Shown: one piece after another, positions 52,176 to 61,664 of the stretch | Layout: each line of letters opens with the position of its first letter | How positions within the stretch are numbered: the stretch's first letter is position 1 | The notes under the pieces: model-generated | What the model saw: only the letters and a program-made list of their open reading frames with translations | The model's database searches: none | What the model was told of the DNA's origin: nothing | Source: Paraburkholderia acidisoli | GTDB lineage: Bacteria; Pseudomonadota; Gammaproteobacteria; Burkholderiales; Burkholderiaceae | Assembly: GCF_009789675.1 (NCBI RefSeq) | Contig: NZ_CP046913.1 | Location: forward strand, 1,984,001-2,048,000 | Length of the DNA stretch: 64,000 nucleotides | Direction of reading: 5' to 3' | Program-made: the position numbers and the translations under genes

Positions 52176-52661
52176 TTGAATTTCGAACACCTCATCCAGA
52201 TCAACGACCCGCTGAACCCGCTCGTCGAATCCATGACGCGCGAGCAACTCTGGGAAGGCCTCGTGCTGCGTGCCGAGCAGCCGCAGCTGTTCGTGATCGG
52301 CCTCGACAGCTGCACGATCCTCGAACGCACGGAACACACGCTCGAGCGCGAACTGCATTACGGCCACGCCACGGTGCGCGACCGCGTGACGCTCACGCCC
52401 AACGAGAGCGTGCGCTACGACATCATGGCCACGGCCGACTACGTGGGCGGTTCGCTCACCATGTCGATCGAGCAACCCGATCCGTTGCAGCTGTTCCTGC
52501 GCTTCGAATACGCGACCACCCTGCCCACGGCCGATACCGAGGACGACCGCACGACCTCGGAGATCGTGAAGTCGGCGTATCGCGAGTCGGATATCGACAC
52601 CGTGCGCCTGATCCGCCAGTTCGTGCAGGGCGACGGCCAGACCCCGAACGCGCTGCACTGA
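52176..52661 (+). CDS. SRPBCC/DUF1857-family protein
   Basis: 161 residues from TTG 52176, 38 bases after the osmC stop. The ORF is open further upstream only inside osmC, and no ATG gives a sensible N-terminus (N-F-E-H-L-I-Q-I-N-D is the conserved family start). It has a helix-grip fold with N-P-L-x-x-x-M-T-R-E-Q-L-W-E-G-L-V-L-R-A near the N-terminus, typical of DUF1857 (AtaL-like) proteins, which bind hydrophobic ligands. Function unknown. Probably co-transcribed with osmC. Confidence 0.8.
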   Translation: MNFEHLIQINDPLNPLVESMTREQLWEGLVLRAEQPQLFVIGLDSCTILERTEHTLERELHYGHATVRDRVTLTPNESVRYDIMATADYVGGSLTMSIEQPDPLQLFLRFEYATTLPTADTEDDRTTSEIVKSAYRESDIDTVRLIRQFVQGDGQTPNALH

Positions 52662-52829
52662 AGGCGCGCGCCCGCGTGAGGGCGCGCGGCGCACGTCGAG
52701 TTCGACGCAATGGAGTTCGCGGCGGCAGGCGGGGCGCGCGAATCACGGCGACCGCCCCGCCCGCGCCAATCTCGCACACAGCCTCAGACTATCGCTGACA
52801 GAATCCGATCGATTAATCGTAGTTGAAAA

Positions 52830-52852
52830 TGGGAACGATTATCATTTAGAAT
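52830..52852. promoter_or_regulatory. Fur box upstream of hemP
   Basis: TGGGAACGATTATCA (52830-52844) matches the Fur 7-1-7 consensus at 11 of 14, with one half perfect. The AT-rich ATCATTTAGAATCATT overlaps it on the right and may give a second overlapping site. It lies 35-57 bases upstream of the hemP start. Confidence 0.75.
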
Positions 52853-52886
52853 CATTCCATCGAATCGAGATGACGACGTCACGTTC

Positions 52887-53177
52887 ATGACCGACCTAAA
52901 CCGCACATCGACTCTCAGCCTGCGCCGCAGCGGCGCCGCGCTCACCAGCGCGCGAGCCAAACCCGTCGCGCCGGCGCAAGCGCGCAAGAGCGCCGACCCG
53001 GCAGCGGCCGAGGGCGCACAAAGCGGCACGAAAGGCGGCGCGGCGAATGCGCCGGGCGAACGCTCGCTGGAGAGCACGGCCCTGCTGCAAGGCCGCAGCC
53101 ACGTGAGCATTCTGCACAACGGCGAGACGTATCAGCTGCGGGCCACCCGGCTCGGCAAGCTGATCCTGACGAAATAG
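52887..53177 (+). CDS. hemP: Hemin uptake protein HemP/HmuP
   Basis: 96 residues. The first 60 are disordered and Ala-rich. The last 35 form the HemP domain: L-L-Q-G-R-S-H-V-S-I-L-H-N-G-E-x-Y-x-L-R-x-T-R-L-G-K-L-I-L-T-K, ending in the conserved Lys. In Bradyrhizobium and Burkholderia HmuP is needed to activate haem-receptor genes. A Fur box is upstream. No haem receptor gene follows; the downstream DNA instead looks like a structured RNA. Confidence 0.9.
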   Translation: MTDLNRTSTLSLRRSGAALTSARAKPVAPAQARKSADPAAAEGAQSGTKGGAANAPGERSLESTALLQGRSHVSILHNGETYQLRATRLGKLILTK

Positions 53178-53189
53178 GTTTCAACCGGG

Positions 53190-53400
53190 TATTGTGGGGA
53201 CCGCCTCCACCGAGAGGCGTTGGGCATTAGCCAGCAACGACAGCTTGCACGCGAGATCTAGACCCCTTCGTGCAGACATCCTTCAAGCCAGCCGTCGAAG
53301 CAAGCCACGCCACTTTTTTGTTCTCACGCCATGATCGGGGCGACGCGCGAAGCGTGTCGCCCGAAGCAAAACGCCGCGGCATCGACCGCGGCGTTTTGTT
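53190..53400 (+). ncRNA. Candidate structured RNA or 3' leader after hemP
   Basis: The 270 bases after hemP have no gene but have dense pairing. CGCCTC-CACCGA-GAGGCG lies at 53202-53219. TTGCACG (53245-53251) pairs with CGTGCA (53269-53274) around a 17-base loop. GGGG (53197-53200) can pair with CCCC (53263-53266). A GAA-capped 11-base stem lies at 53338-53362, then a true terminator. It reads like one transcript ending at 53400, either a Fur-controlled 3' UTR of hemP or a separate sRNA. The family is not recognised. Confidence 0.45.
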
Positions 53401-53402
53401 TT
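53368..53402 (+). terminator. Terminator downstream of hemP
   Basis: AAAACGCCGCGG (53368-53379) and CCGCGGCGTTTT (53386-53397) form a perfect 12-base stem with loop CATCGA, followed by GTTTTT. It lies 190 bases after hemP and just before the convergent GlcG/HbpS gene end, so it may serve both strands. Confidence 0.88.
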
Positions 53403-53447
53403 TCGCCGATCACGAAGGGCGACCGCACCGCGCCAGCCAACACCGCG

Positions 53448-53867
53448 TTATGCGGCGCCTGGCTCGATCCCGAGCGCCGCGATACCCGCGCGCGCCACGG
53501 CCGCGTCCTGATCCGACTTCACGCCCGAGACGCCCACGGCGCCGATCACGTCGCCGTTCACGATGACCGGCACGCCGCCTTCGAGCATGCCCGTGAACGG
53601 CGCGCTCAGAAACGCCGTGCGGCCCTGCCTGATGACTTCCTCGTAGACCTTGCTTTCGCGCCGGCCCATGGCCGCGGTGCGCGCCTTCGCGAGCGCCATC
53701 TCGGCCGAAGCCGCGCCCGCGCCGTCGAGGCGGCGCAGGAACAGCGCGTGGCCGCCTTCATCGACGATCGCGATGGTCACGGGCCACGCGTTCGCGCGCG
53801 CGTGCGCGATGGCCGCGGCGGCCATGCTCTCGATGTCTTCGTCGGTCAATACGGCACGGGTTCGCAT
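53448..53867 (-). CDS. GlcG/HbpS-family haem-degrading or haem-binding protein
   Basis: A 139-residue single-domain protein of the GlcG/HbpS (DUF336) family. Signatures: I-V-D-E-G-G-H-A-L-F-L-R-R-L-D-G-A-G (about 34-51), A-L-A-K-A-R-T-A, and the C-terminal G-A-V-G-V-S-G-V-K-S-x-Q-D. HbpS binds haem and degrades it; GlcG is linked to glycolate use. Position between hemP and ftrABCD favours a haem or iron role; this is inference. No signal peptide. Confidence 0.88.
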   Translation of the reverse strand: MRTRAVLTDEDIESMAAAAIAHARANAWPVTIAIVDEGGHALFLRRLDGAGAASAEMALAKARTAAMGRRESKVYEEVIRQGRTAFLSAPFTGMLEGGVPVIVNGDVIGAVGVSGVKSDQDAAVARAGIAALGIEPGAA

Positions 53868-53948
53868 GCGGGCTTATCGATGAAAACTACAGGGTGAAAC
53901 TACGCGATAAAAACGATGGGGATGAAGCGGGCCGGCAAGCGCGTGCGC

Positions 53949-55367
53949 TCAGCGCACCCAGCCCCAGAACATGAGCCACCACGCGCTATCGACCACGGCG
54001 AGCGCGAGCGCGAAGCCCACGAGCGCGAGACCGCGCTGCCAGAAACGCGTGCTGTAGCGGCCCGTCACGCGCCACGCGAGCCAGGCGCTCCATGCATTCG
54101 TGACGACGAGAATCGCGATCCGCACGCTCGCGGCCCAGTCGAGCGGCACGTGTTCGGCGCGCAGCAGCGAGAGCGTGGTGGCCGACAGACCGAGGAACAC
54201 GCCCGCGCCCGCGAGCGGGATCAGCGACTGCGCGAAGTGATGCACGCGGCGCATCTCGAAGCGGCCGAGCACGAGCGTGGAGGCCGCGAGAATCGCGAGC
54301 AGCGCCGTGCCGTACACGAGGCCGGTTGCGACGATGTAGCCGACGATCATGCTGCCGTCGAGCCACGAGAACACGTCGTTCTGCGCGGGGTAATGCGTAA
54401 GCAGGAACCACGGCGCGTTGGTGTCGAGCGGCCAGGTGATGTCGCGGTCGATGAGCCAGCCCGCGAGCCATTGCTTGATCTCGATGAACCACGGCGAGCC
54501 GGTCCAGTGGAACGCGCCGATGGCGATCCCGAGCAAGCCGTAGAGCACGAGCGCGGTGTCCCAGGCGCTGGCCTGATGGTCGCCCAGTTCGACCACTTCT
54601 TCCGAAGGCGAGCGCCACGCGAGCGCGATGGCGTCGCGGTGACCGCTGCAGCGGCCGCACATATGGCACTGCGCCGCGCCCTTCATGTTGCGCAGAGGCA
54701 CGAGCGGCGCGCAGTTCACGGGAATCACGCGATGCCCGCCGTGCTCGCCGTGCGTGTACGAGTTGCGCCACGCGTCTTCGTCGACCTTGAAACGGAACGG
54801 GGCGAGACGCGCCAGAAGCGCGAAAACCCCGTTCACGGGGCACAGATATTTGCACCAGACGCGCTTCTCGCGCCCGTACAGAAAGCCGATCACCATGGCG
54901 CCGGCCGTGGAGCCGCCGAGCACCAGCAGCACCGCCTTCGGGTACTGGTAGACGCTCACCATCTGACCGTAGATGGTGGTGAGGCCGAACGCCACGAACG
55001 GCCAGCCGCCCCAGCGCATCCAGCGCGGAATCGCCCAGCCGCGCCCGAACTTGCTCGCGAATTCGGTGAGCGCGCCTTCGGGGCACAACACGCCGCACCA
55101 CACGCGCCCGAGCATCACCATGGAAAGCAGCACGAACGGCCACCAGATGCCCCAGAACACGAACTGCGCCGCGAGCGTGAGGTTGTTCCACAGATGCGCG
55201 GTGTCGTCGGGCAGCGGCATCACGGCCGGCACCAGAATCAGGAACGCATAGACAGCGACGACGACCCACTGCACGGCGCGAATGATCGCGCCGTGACGTT
55301 GCATCCATTGGCCTGCCTGGGCCAGTTTGCCCCGCCGCTGCAGCGGTTGGGCCGACGCACCACTCAT
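53949..55367 (-). CDS. ftrD: FtrD, polyferredoxin of the iron transport system
   Basis: A 472-residue inner-membrane protein with about eight helices. Cys motifs for [4Fe-4S] clusters: W-C-G-V-L-C-P (about 91-97), W-C-K-Y-L-C-P (about 171-177) and C-H-M-C-G-R-C (about 234-240). It resembles NapH/NosR-type electron carriers. It is the last gene of ftrABCD; it is thought to take electrons across the membrane for Fe reduction or reoxidation during uptake. It is 18 bases from ftrC. No separate promoter is seen. Confidence 0.9.
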   Translation of the reverse strand: MSGASAQPLQRRGKLAQAGQWMQRHGAIIRAVQWVVVAVYAFLILVPAVMPLPDDTAHLWNNLTLAAQFVFWGIWWPFVLLSMVMLGRVWCGVLCPEGALTEFASKFGRGWAIPRWMRWGGWPFVAFGLTTIYGQMVSVYQYPKAVLLVLGGSTAGAMVIGFLYGREKRVWCKYLCPVNGVFALLARLAPFRFKVDEDAWRNSYTHGEHGGHRVIPVNCAPLVPLRNMKGAAQCHMCGRCSGHRDAIALAWRSPSEEVVELGDHQASAWDTALVLYGLLGIAIGAFHWTGSPWFIEIKQWLAGWLIDRDITWPLDTNAPWFLLTHYPAQNDVFSWLDGSMIVGYIVATGLVYGTALLAILAASTLVLGRFEMRRVHHFAQSLIPLAGAGVFLGLSATTLSLLRAEHVPLDWAASVRIAILVVTNAWSAWLAWRVTGRYSTRFWQRGLALVGFALALAVVDSAWWLMFWGWVR

Positions 55368-55385
55368 GCTCTCTTCCTTTCTTCC

Positions 55386-56231
55386 TTATGCGGTCTTGCG
55401 CCCGGGGACCGTGGCCGCCCGGCCGGTGGCGCGACGCACGAGGAACCACACCACGAGCCAGTACACGGCATACGCGATGAGATTCATGAGCGCCGGATGC
55501 GCACGATAACCCGTAAGCGTAGCAACCAGCGAGCCGAACGTGCTGGAGTCGTCGAGAATCATCGACGAATTCCATACCTGGTCGACGATCGTCGGCAGAA
55601 TTTCTTTATCGATCAGCTTGTCGACGCCGGTCTGGAACAGGCCCGCGCCGAGGAACAGCAGCATGATCTCGGTCACGCGGAAAAAGTGCCGCCACGAGAA
55701 CACCTTGCCGCCCAGCTGCAGCACGTAGAACGTGAGGAACGCGAGCGCGAGACCGACCAGCACGGCCACGTACTGGCTCGCGCCCACATGCCCCGACTGG
55801 CCGAACCCGAGGCCGTAGAGAAAGATCACGGTTTCGCTGCCTTCGCGCGCGATCGCCAGCGCAACCAGCACGAGCACGCCCCACCAGTTCGAATCGCGCG
55901 AACTCGCCTCGAGCGACTCTTCCATCTCGCGCTTGAGCGTGCGGCCGTGGCGCTTCATCCACAGCACCATCTGCACGATCAGCACGCACGCGACCAGCAC
56001 CATGCCGGTCTGGAAGTAATCCTGCGCGTCGCCCGAAAGCACCTCGGTGAAGCCGACCAGCGCGGCGCCCAGCGCCACCGCCGAGAGAATGCCGAGCGCC
56101 ACGCCGCCCCACAGGTACGGCAGGCCGCGCCGCGCGTCAGCGTCGCCGTTCTTCAGCCACGCATAAAGAATCCCGACGACGAGCAGCGCCTCGACGCTCT
56201 CCCGCCATACGATGAACATCACCTGACCCAT
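55386..56231 (-). CDS. ftrC: FtrC, FTR1-family iron permease
   Basis: A 281-residue permease with seven membrane helices. The two iron-binding R-E-x-x-E motifs are R10-E-S-V-E14 in helix 1 and R129-E-G-S-E133 in helix 4. It is the inner-membrane channel that carries iron in the FtrABCD system, like yeast Ftr1 and bacterial EfeU. It is third in ftrABCD. Confidence 0.93.
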   Translation of the reverse strand: MGQVMFIVWRESVEALLVVGILYAWLKNGDADARRGLPYLWGGVALGILSAVALGAALVGFTEVLSGDAQDYFQTGMVLVACVLIVQMVLWMKRHGRTLKREMEESLEASSRDSNWWGVLVLVALAIAREGSETVIFLYGLGFGQSGHVGASQYVAVLVGLALAFLTFYVLQLGGKVFSWRHFFRVTEIMLLFLGAGLFQTGVDKLIDKEILPTIVDQVWNSSMILDDSSTFGSLVATLTGYRAHPALMNLIAYAVYWLVVWFLVRRATGRAATVPGRKTA

Positions 56232-56286
56232 TCAACACCTCCCGCTGCCGGCGCTTCCCGCCGGCCGCCATCCACCTGCCGCAACA

Positions 56287-56637
56287 TCACTTGGCGACGA
56301 TCGTGCCCTGCGCCTGCTGATGAAAATCGTCGAAGAACTTGTACTCGCCCGGATCGAGCGGCGCGATCACCACGAACGACTCGGCGCCCGGCGCCAGCAC
56401 CTTTTCCTTGCGCAACTGGACGCTTTCGAACTCCACCGCGCCCTTGCCCGAGTTGCGCACCTCGATCTTGATGCGCTTGCCCGCGGGCACTTCGATGCGC
56501 GCGGGATTGAGCTTGCCGTCGGCCATGTCCAGCTTGAACGTCGGCAGATCTTCGGCGCGCGCCGCCGTCGACACGCCGAGCGACGCCGCCAGCGACACAG
56601 CCAGCGCGAGCGCCGCAAACTTCCGGTTTCCAGTCAT
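56287..56637 (-). CDS. ftrB: FtrB, periplasmic cupredoxin-like protein
   Basis: 116 residues from ATG 56637 with AGGT upstream; longer frames run into ftrA's non-coding lead. A signal peptide ends A-R-A (about 27). The mature 90 residues are a cupredoxin-like beta sandwich with E-V-P-A-G-K-R-I-K-I-E-V-R-N and D-P-G-E-Y-K-F-F-D-D-F-H. The classical Cys copper ligand is missing; His and acidic residues instead may bind Fe or Cu, as in EfeO cupredoxin domains and FtrB. It probably works with FtrA on periplasmic iron. Confidence 0.88.
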   Translation of the reverse strand: MTGNRKFAALALAVSLAASLGVSTAARAEDLPTFKLDMADGKLNPARIEVPAGKRIKIEVRNSGKGAVEFESVQLRKEKVLAPGAESFVVIAPLDPGEYKFFDDFHQQAQGTIVAK

Positions 56638-56784
56638 CGGTCTTACCTGCTTGATTCCGCGTTGATCGGCATTTGCCTGCGTTTGTCTGCATTGATCGGT
56701 TTCAGGCGGACAGCGGCGCCGCGCGCTTCGACCTCGCACGCCACGCCGCCGCCGCGAACCGCCTGGTCGCCGCTTAGCAGCCGC

Positions 56785-57333
56785 TTAGTAGCCGCCCTTC
56801 TTGCCGATGCCCGCGAACGGGAAATCGTATTCGAGCGTGATGGGCTTGAACCACGGGCCCACGCCCGTTTCCTTGTCGACGTGACGGCCGAACGCCATGT
56901 GGCCCGTCTGCATCGGTGCTTCGACGATCAGCTTCAGGTGGTACTTGCCCGGACCGTCGAGCTTGACGTTGTCGCCATAGTGCGGACCGTCGTTCGCGAC
57001 CATCGCCATCAGGTCGCCCTTGTGCGACCACGACGAACCCGGCTTCGTGAGTTCGTAGTGCACCTGCAGATACGGCATCCAGTCGCCTTCCGCGAAACCG
57101 GTCGGGTTGTTCTTGACCGCGTGGATGTCCGATTCCAGGTGGATGTCGGAATCCGACGCCTTGCGCATCATGCCTTCGGGCTCCATCGTGATCGGCTGCA
57201 GATACACCGCGCCGATTTCCATGCCGCCCTGAATTTGCTGTTTGCCGATCGGGTATTCCGCCGCATTGGCTGCGAAAGCCGCCGTGGCGGCCGCGATCAC
57301 GGCGGTACCGCGCAAGAGAGAGTGGATCCGCAT
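56785..57333 (-). CDS. ftrA: FtrA, periplasmic P19-type iron-binding protein
   Basis: 182 residues. A signal peptide ends A-N-A-A (about 25). The mature part matches the P19/Tp34 family: Y-P-I-G, G-M-E-I-G-A-V-Y-L-Q-P (about 36-46), D-I-H-L-E-S-D-I-H-A (about 64-73) and later P-Q/G-P-H-Y-G. Metal ligands are the Glu, Met and three His of this family. It binds ferrous iron and copper in the periplasm. It is first in ftrABCD; AGGAG precedes ATG 57333 and a Fur-like box lies 72-86 bases upstream. Confidence 0.93.
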   Translation of the reverse strand: MRIHSLLRGTAVIAAATAAFAANAAEYPIGKQQIQGGMEIGAVYLQPITMEPEGMMRKASDSDIHLESDIHAVKNNPTGFAEGDWMPYLQVHYELTKPGSSWSHKGDLMAMVANDGPHYGDNVKLDGPGKYHLKLIVEAPMQTGHMAFGRHVDKETGVGPWFKPITLEYDFPFAGIGKKGGY

Positions 57334-57404
57334 CGAAACTCCTGATTTTTATATATGAAGGTGATGTCCAACTGCGTCGTTCGCAATGAACGCAATAACG
57401 TTAA

Positions 57405-57419
57405 TGCGAACAATTCTCA
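57405..57419. promoter_or_regulatory. Fur-box-like site upstream of ftrA
   Basis: On the minus strand the 15 bases read TGAGAATTGTTCGCA, 10 of 14 matches to the Fur 7-1-7 consensus. The site is 72 bases upstream of ftrA. A near-palindrome CGCAATAACGTTAATGCG (57391-57408) overlaps it by four bases and may bind a second regulator. Confidence 0.55.
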
Positions 57420-57583
57420 ATAATGACAAAGTTTAACACCGATGCGGAACCGCGACAAAATTGAGACAGCGGAAAACCCTATCGCGACAGGGTTTTAGGC
57501 GAGTCTGACAGCGTCGGATTAACGCCAGCTTACGTCCCGCAACGAATCGGCTTCCACGGGGCCTGATCCACGAAAGCCGATCG

Positions 57584-57627
57584 AAAAAAAGCGCGCCGCG
57601 CAGGCCCTTGCGGACCGCGCGGCGCGC
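57584..57627 (-). terminator. Terminator of uvrB
   Basis: GCGCGCCGCGC (57591-57601) pairs with GCGCGGCGCGC (57617-57627) around a 15-base loop. Seven T follow on the minus strand (57584-57590). It ends the uvrB transcript 28 bases after the stop. Confidence 0.88.
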
Positions 57628-57654
57628 CCTCTTCCGGTCGCGAATGGATCGTGC

Positions 57655-59736
<2,082 letters not shown>

Positions 59737-60316
59737 GGGTGACATCCTGTGCGCGGAGCAAACAACTATTCTAGCGTTTCGCCAGCGGCCGGGCCTGGGG
59801 CGGCATCGGCCATGAAGGTAGCGAACGGCGGTGGCGGCGCGCCCGCCCGATGGCGGGCGGCGCGGCATGACAGAGACCGTAGATGGGTGCGCCGGCCGCG
59901 ACTGCAAGAGCGCGACGCCCGTTTCGCATCGCTGCGGGAAGCGCGATCGATAGCGGTGCCTGAAGTGCAACCTGAGCGCGACCTGAGCGTGACCTGACCG
60001 TGACATGAGCGCTGTCCGAACCGCGCGATCTGGCGCGAGAATCGCGAAAAAGCGCCGCCATCGCCCGGGAAATTGGCCCCGATGGCATTGCGGTCATTCG
60101 GGCGCACAGGCCCAATCCAGTGGGATTCACGCGGAATCGGCGCCGAATTCGCCGAAAAACCCGCTTGAGGATTCGTTACAATAGCGAGTTGCGTGGCCGG
60201 CCGCCCGGCGCCGCGTCGAACGCATCCGACCGGCGCGCATCGAAGCAGCAGCATCGCTCGCACGACCCGTAGCGCGCGGACCACCGAGCTTCCTCCTTCA
60301 CTTTTGCCGAACCATC
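59737..60316. other. Divergent promoter region of uvrB and tyrB
   Basis: 580 GC-rich bases with no gene. A TACAAT (60177-60182) could be the -10 of tyrB and a minus-strand TAGAAT near 59770 the -10 of uvrB, but -35 matches are poor. No LexA site, repeat or RNA is recognised. Confidence 0.45.
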
Positions 60317-61516
60317 ATGTCCCTCTTTTCCGCAGTCGAACTCGCCCCTCGCGACCCGATCCTGGGTCTGAACGAAGCCTATAACGCCGACGCACGCGCG
60401 ACCAAGGTGAACCTCGGCGTGGGCGTGTACACCAACGAGGAAGGCAAGATCCCGCTGCTGCGCGCGGTGCGCGAAGCGGAAAAGGCCCGCGTCGAAGCCG
60501 GTCTGCCGCGCGGCTATCTGCCGATCGAAGGCCTCGCCGCCTATGACGCCGCCGTGCAGTCGCTGCTGCTCGGCAGCGACTCGCCGCTGATCGCCGCGGG
60601 CCGCGTCGTCACGGCGCAGGCGCTGGGCGGCACGGGCGCGCTGAAGATCGGCGCCGACTTCCTCAAGCGCCTGAACCCGAACGCCAAGGTCGCGATCAGC
60701 GACCCGAGCTGGGAAAACCACCGCGCGCTGTTCGAAAGCGCCGGCTTCGAAGTCATCGCCTACCCGTACTACGACGCCGCGACCAACGGCGTGAACTTCG
60801 AGGCTATGCTCACGGCGCTCAACGGCTACGCCGCGGGCACGGTCATCGTGCTGCACGCGTGCTGCCACAACCCGACCGGCGTCGATCTGAGCATCGACCA
60901 GTGGAAGCAGGTGGTCGAAGTCGTGAAGGCGCGCGGTCTCGTGCCCTTCCTCGACATCGCCTACCAGGGCTTCGGCGACGGTATCGCGGAAGACGGCGAA
61001 GTCGTGCGCCTGTTTGCCGCTTCGGAACTCAACGTGTTCGTCTCGTCGTCGTTCTCGAAGTCGTTCTCGCTGTACGGCGAGCGCGTGGGCGCCCTCTCGA
61101 TCATCACGTCGAGCAAGGAAGAATCGTCGCGCGTGCTCTCGCAGCTCAAGCGCGTGATCCGCACGAACTACTCGAACCCGCCCACGCACGGCGGCTCGGT
61201 GGTCGCGGCGGTGCTCGGCTCGGCCGACCTGCGCGCAATGTGGGAAGCCGAACTCGGCGAAATGCGCAACCGTATCCGCGCCATGCGCACGGGCCTCGTC
61301 GAGCGTCTTTCGGCCGCTGGCGTGGACCGCGACTTCAACTTCATCAACGTGCAACGCGGCATGTTCTCGTACTCGGGCCTGACGGCGCCGCAAGTCGACC
61401 GCCTGCGCGAAGAGTTCGGCATCTACGCCGTGGGCACGGGCCGCATCTGCGTGGCCGCGCTCAACACGCGCAACCTCGACGTGGTGGCCAGCGCCGTCGC
61501 GCAAGTGCTGAAGTAA
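60317..61516 (+). CDS. tyrB: Aromatic amino acid/aspartate aminotransferase
   Basis: A 399-residue PLP enzyme of fold type I, subfamily I-alpha. PLP lysine is Lys248 in S-S-S-F-S-K-S-F; Asp213 (F-L-D-I-A-Y-Q-G) holds the ring nitrogen and N-P-T-G-V (185-189) the phosphate side. The start R-D-P-I-L-G-L-N-E and length fit TyrB/AspC. It transfers amino groups between aromatic or acidic amino acids and 2-oxoglutarate. TyrB versus AspC cannot be settled by eye. Confidence 0.92.
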   Translation: MSLFSAVELAPRDPILGLNEAYNADARATKVNLGVGVYTNEEGKIPLLRAVREAEKARVEAGLPRGYLPIEGLAAYDAAVQSLLLGSDSPLIAAGRVVTAQALGGTGALKIGADFLKRLNPNAKVAISDPSWENHRALFESAGFEVIAYPYYDAATNGVNFEAMLTALNGYAAGTVIVLHACCHNPTGVDLSIDQWKQVVEVVKARGLVPFLDIAYQGFGDGIAEDGEVVRLFAASELNVFVSSSFSKSFSLYGERVGALSIITSSKEESSRVLSQLKRVIRTNYSNPPTHGGSVVAAVLGSADLRAMWEAELGEMRNRIRAMRTGLVERLSAAGVDRDFNFINVQRGMFSYSGLTAPQVDRLREEFGIYAVGTGRICVAALNTRNLDVVASAVAQVLK

Positions 61517-61589
61517 GCGTCGCCCCGCGTTCGTGCGCCGTCTCGCGGCGGCGCACGAACTGCGCGCATTGAACTGCGATCGCACGTAA

Positions 61590-61624
61590 AAACGGCGCCC
61601 GTTCTCGATGAACGGGCGCCGTTT
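61590..61624. terminator. Bidirectional terminator between tyrB and patatin gene
   Basis: AAACGGCGCCCGTTC (61590-61604) pairs perfectly with GAACGGGCGCCGTTT (61610-61624) around a five-base loop, with short A and T runs on either side. It lies between two convergent genes and can serve both. Confidence 0.88.
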
Positions 61625-61664
61625 GCTTTGCGGCGCGCGATTGATAAGCCGATGGAAAGACCGG

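Larger units (their letters stand above)
57334..57654. other. Control region of ftrA and end of uvrB
   Basis: 321 bases. The left part, AT-rich, holds the Fur-like box and an 18-base imperfect palindrome (57391-57408) upstream of ftrA. The right part holds the uvrB terminator (57584-57627). No gene is seen. Confidence 0.6.

Noticed and set aside
53916..56471. An 851-codon open frame opposite ftrD and ftrC
   Set aside because: Low-complexity Arg/His/Glu translation, no start signal, and the other strand encodes intact FtrC and FtrD.
59737..59800. LexA/SOS box before uvrB
   Set aside because: No CTG-N10-CAG site with an AT-rich core is present in the region near the start.
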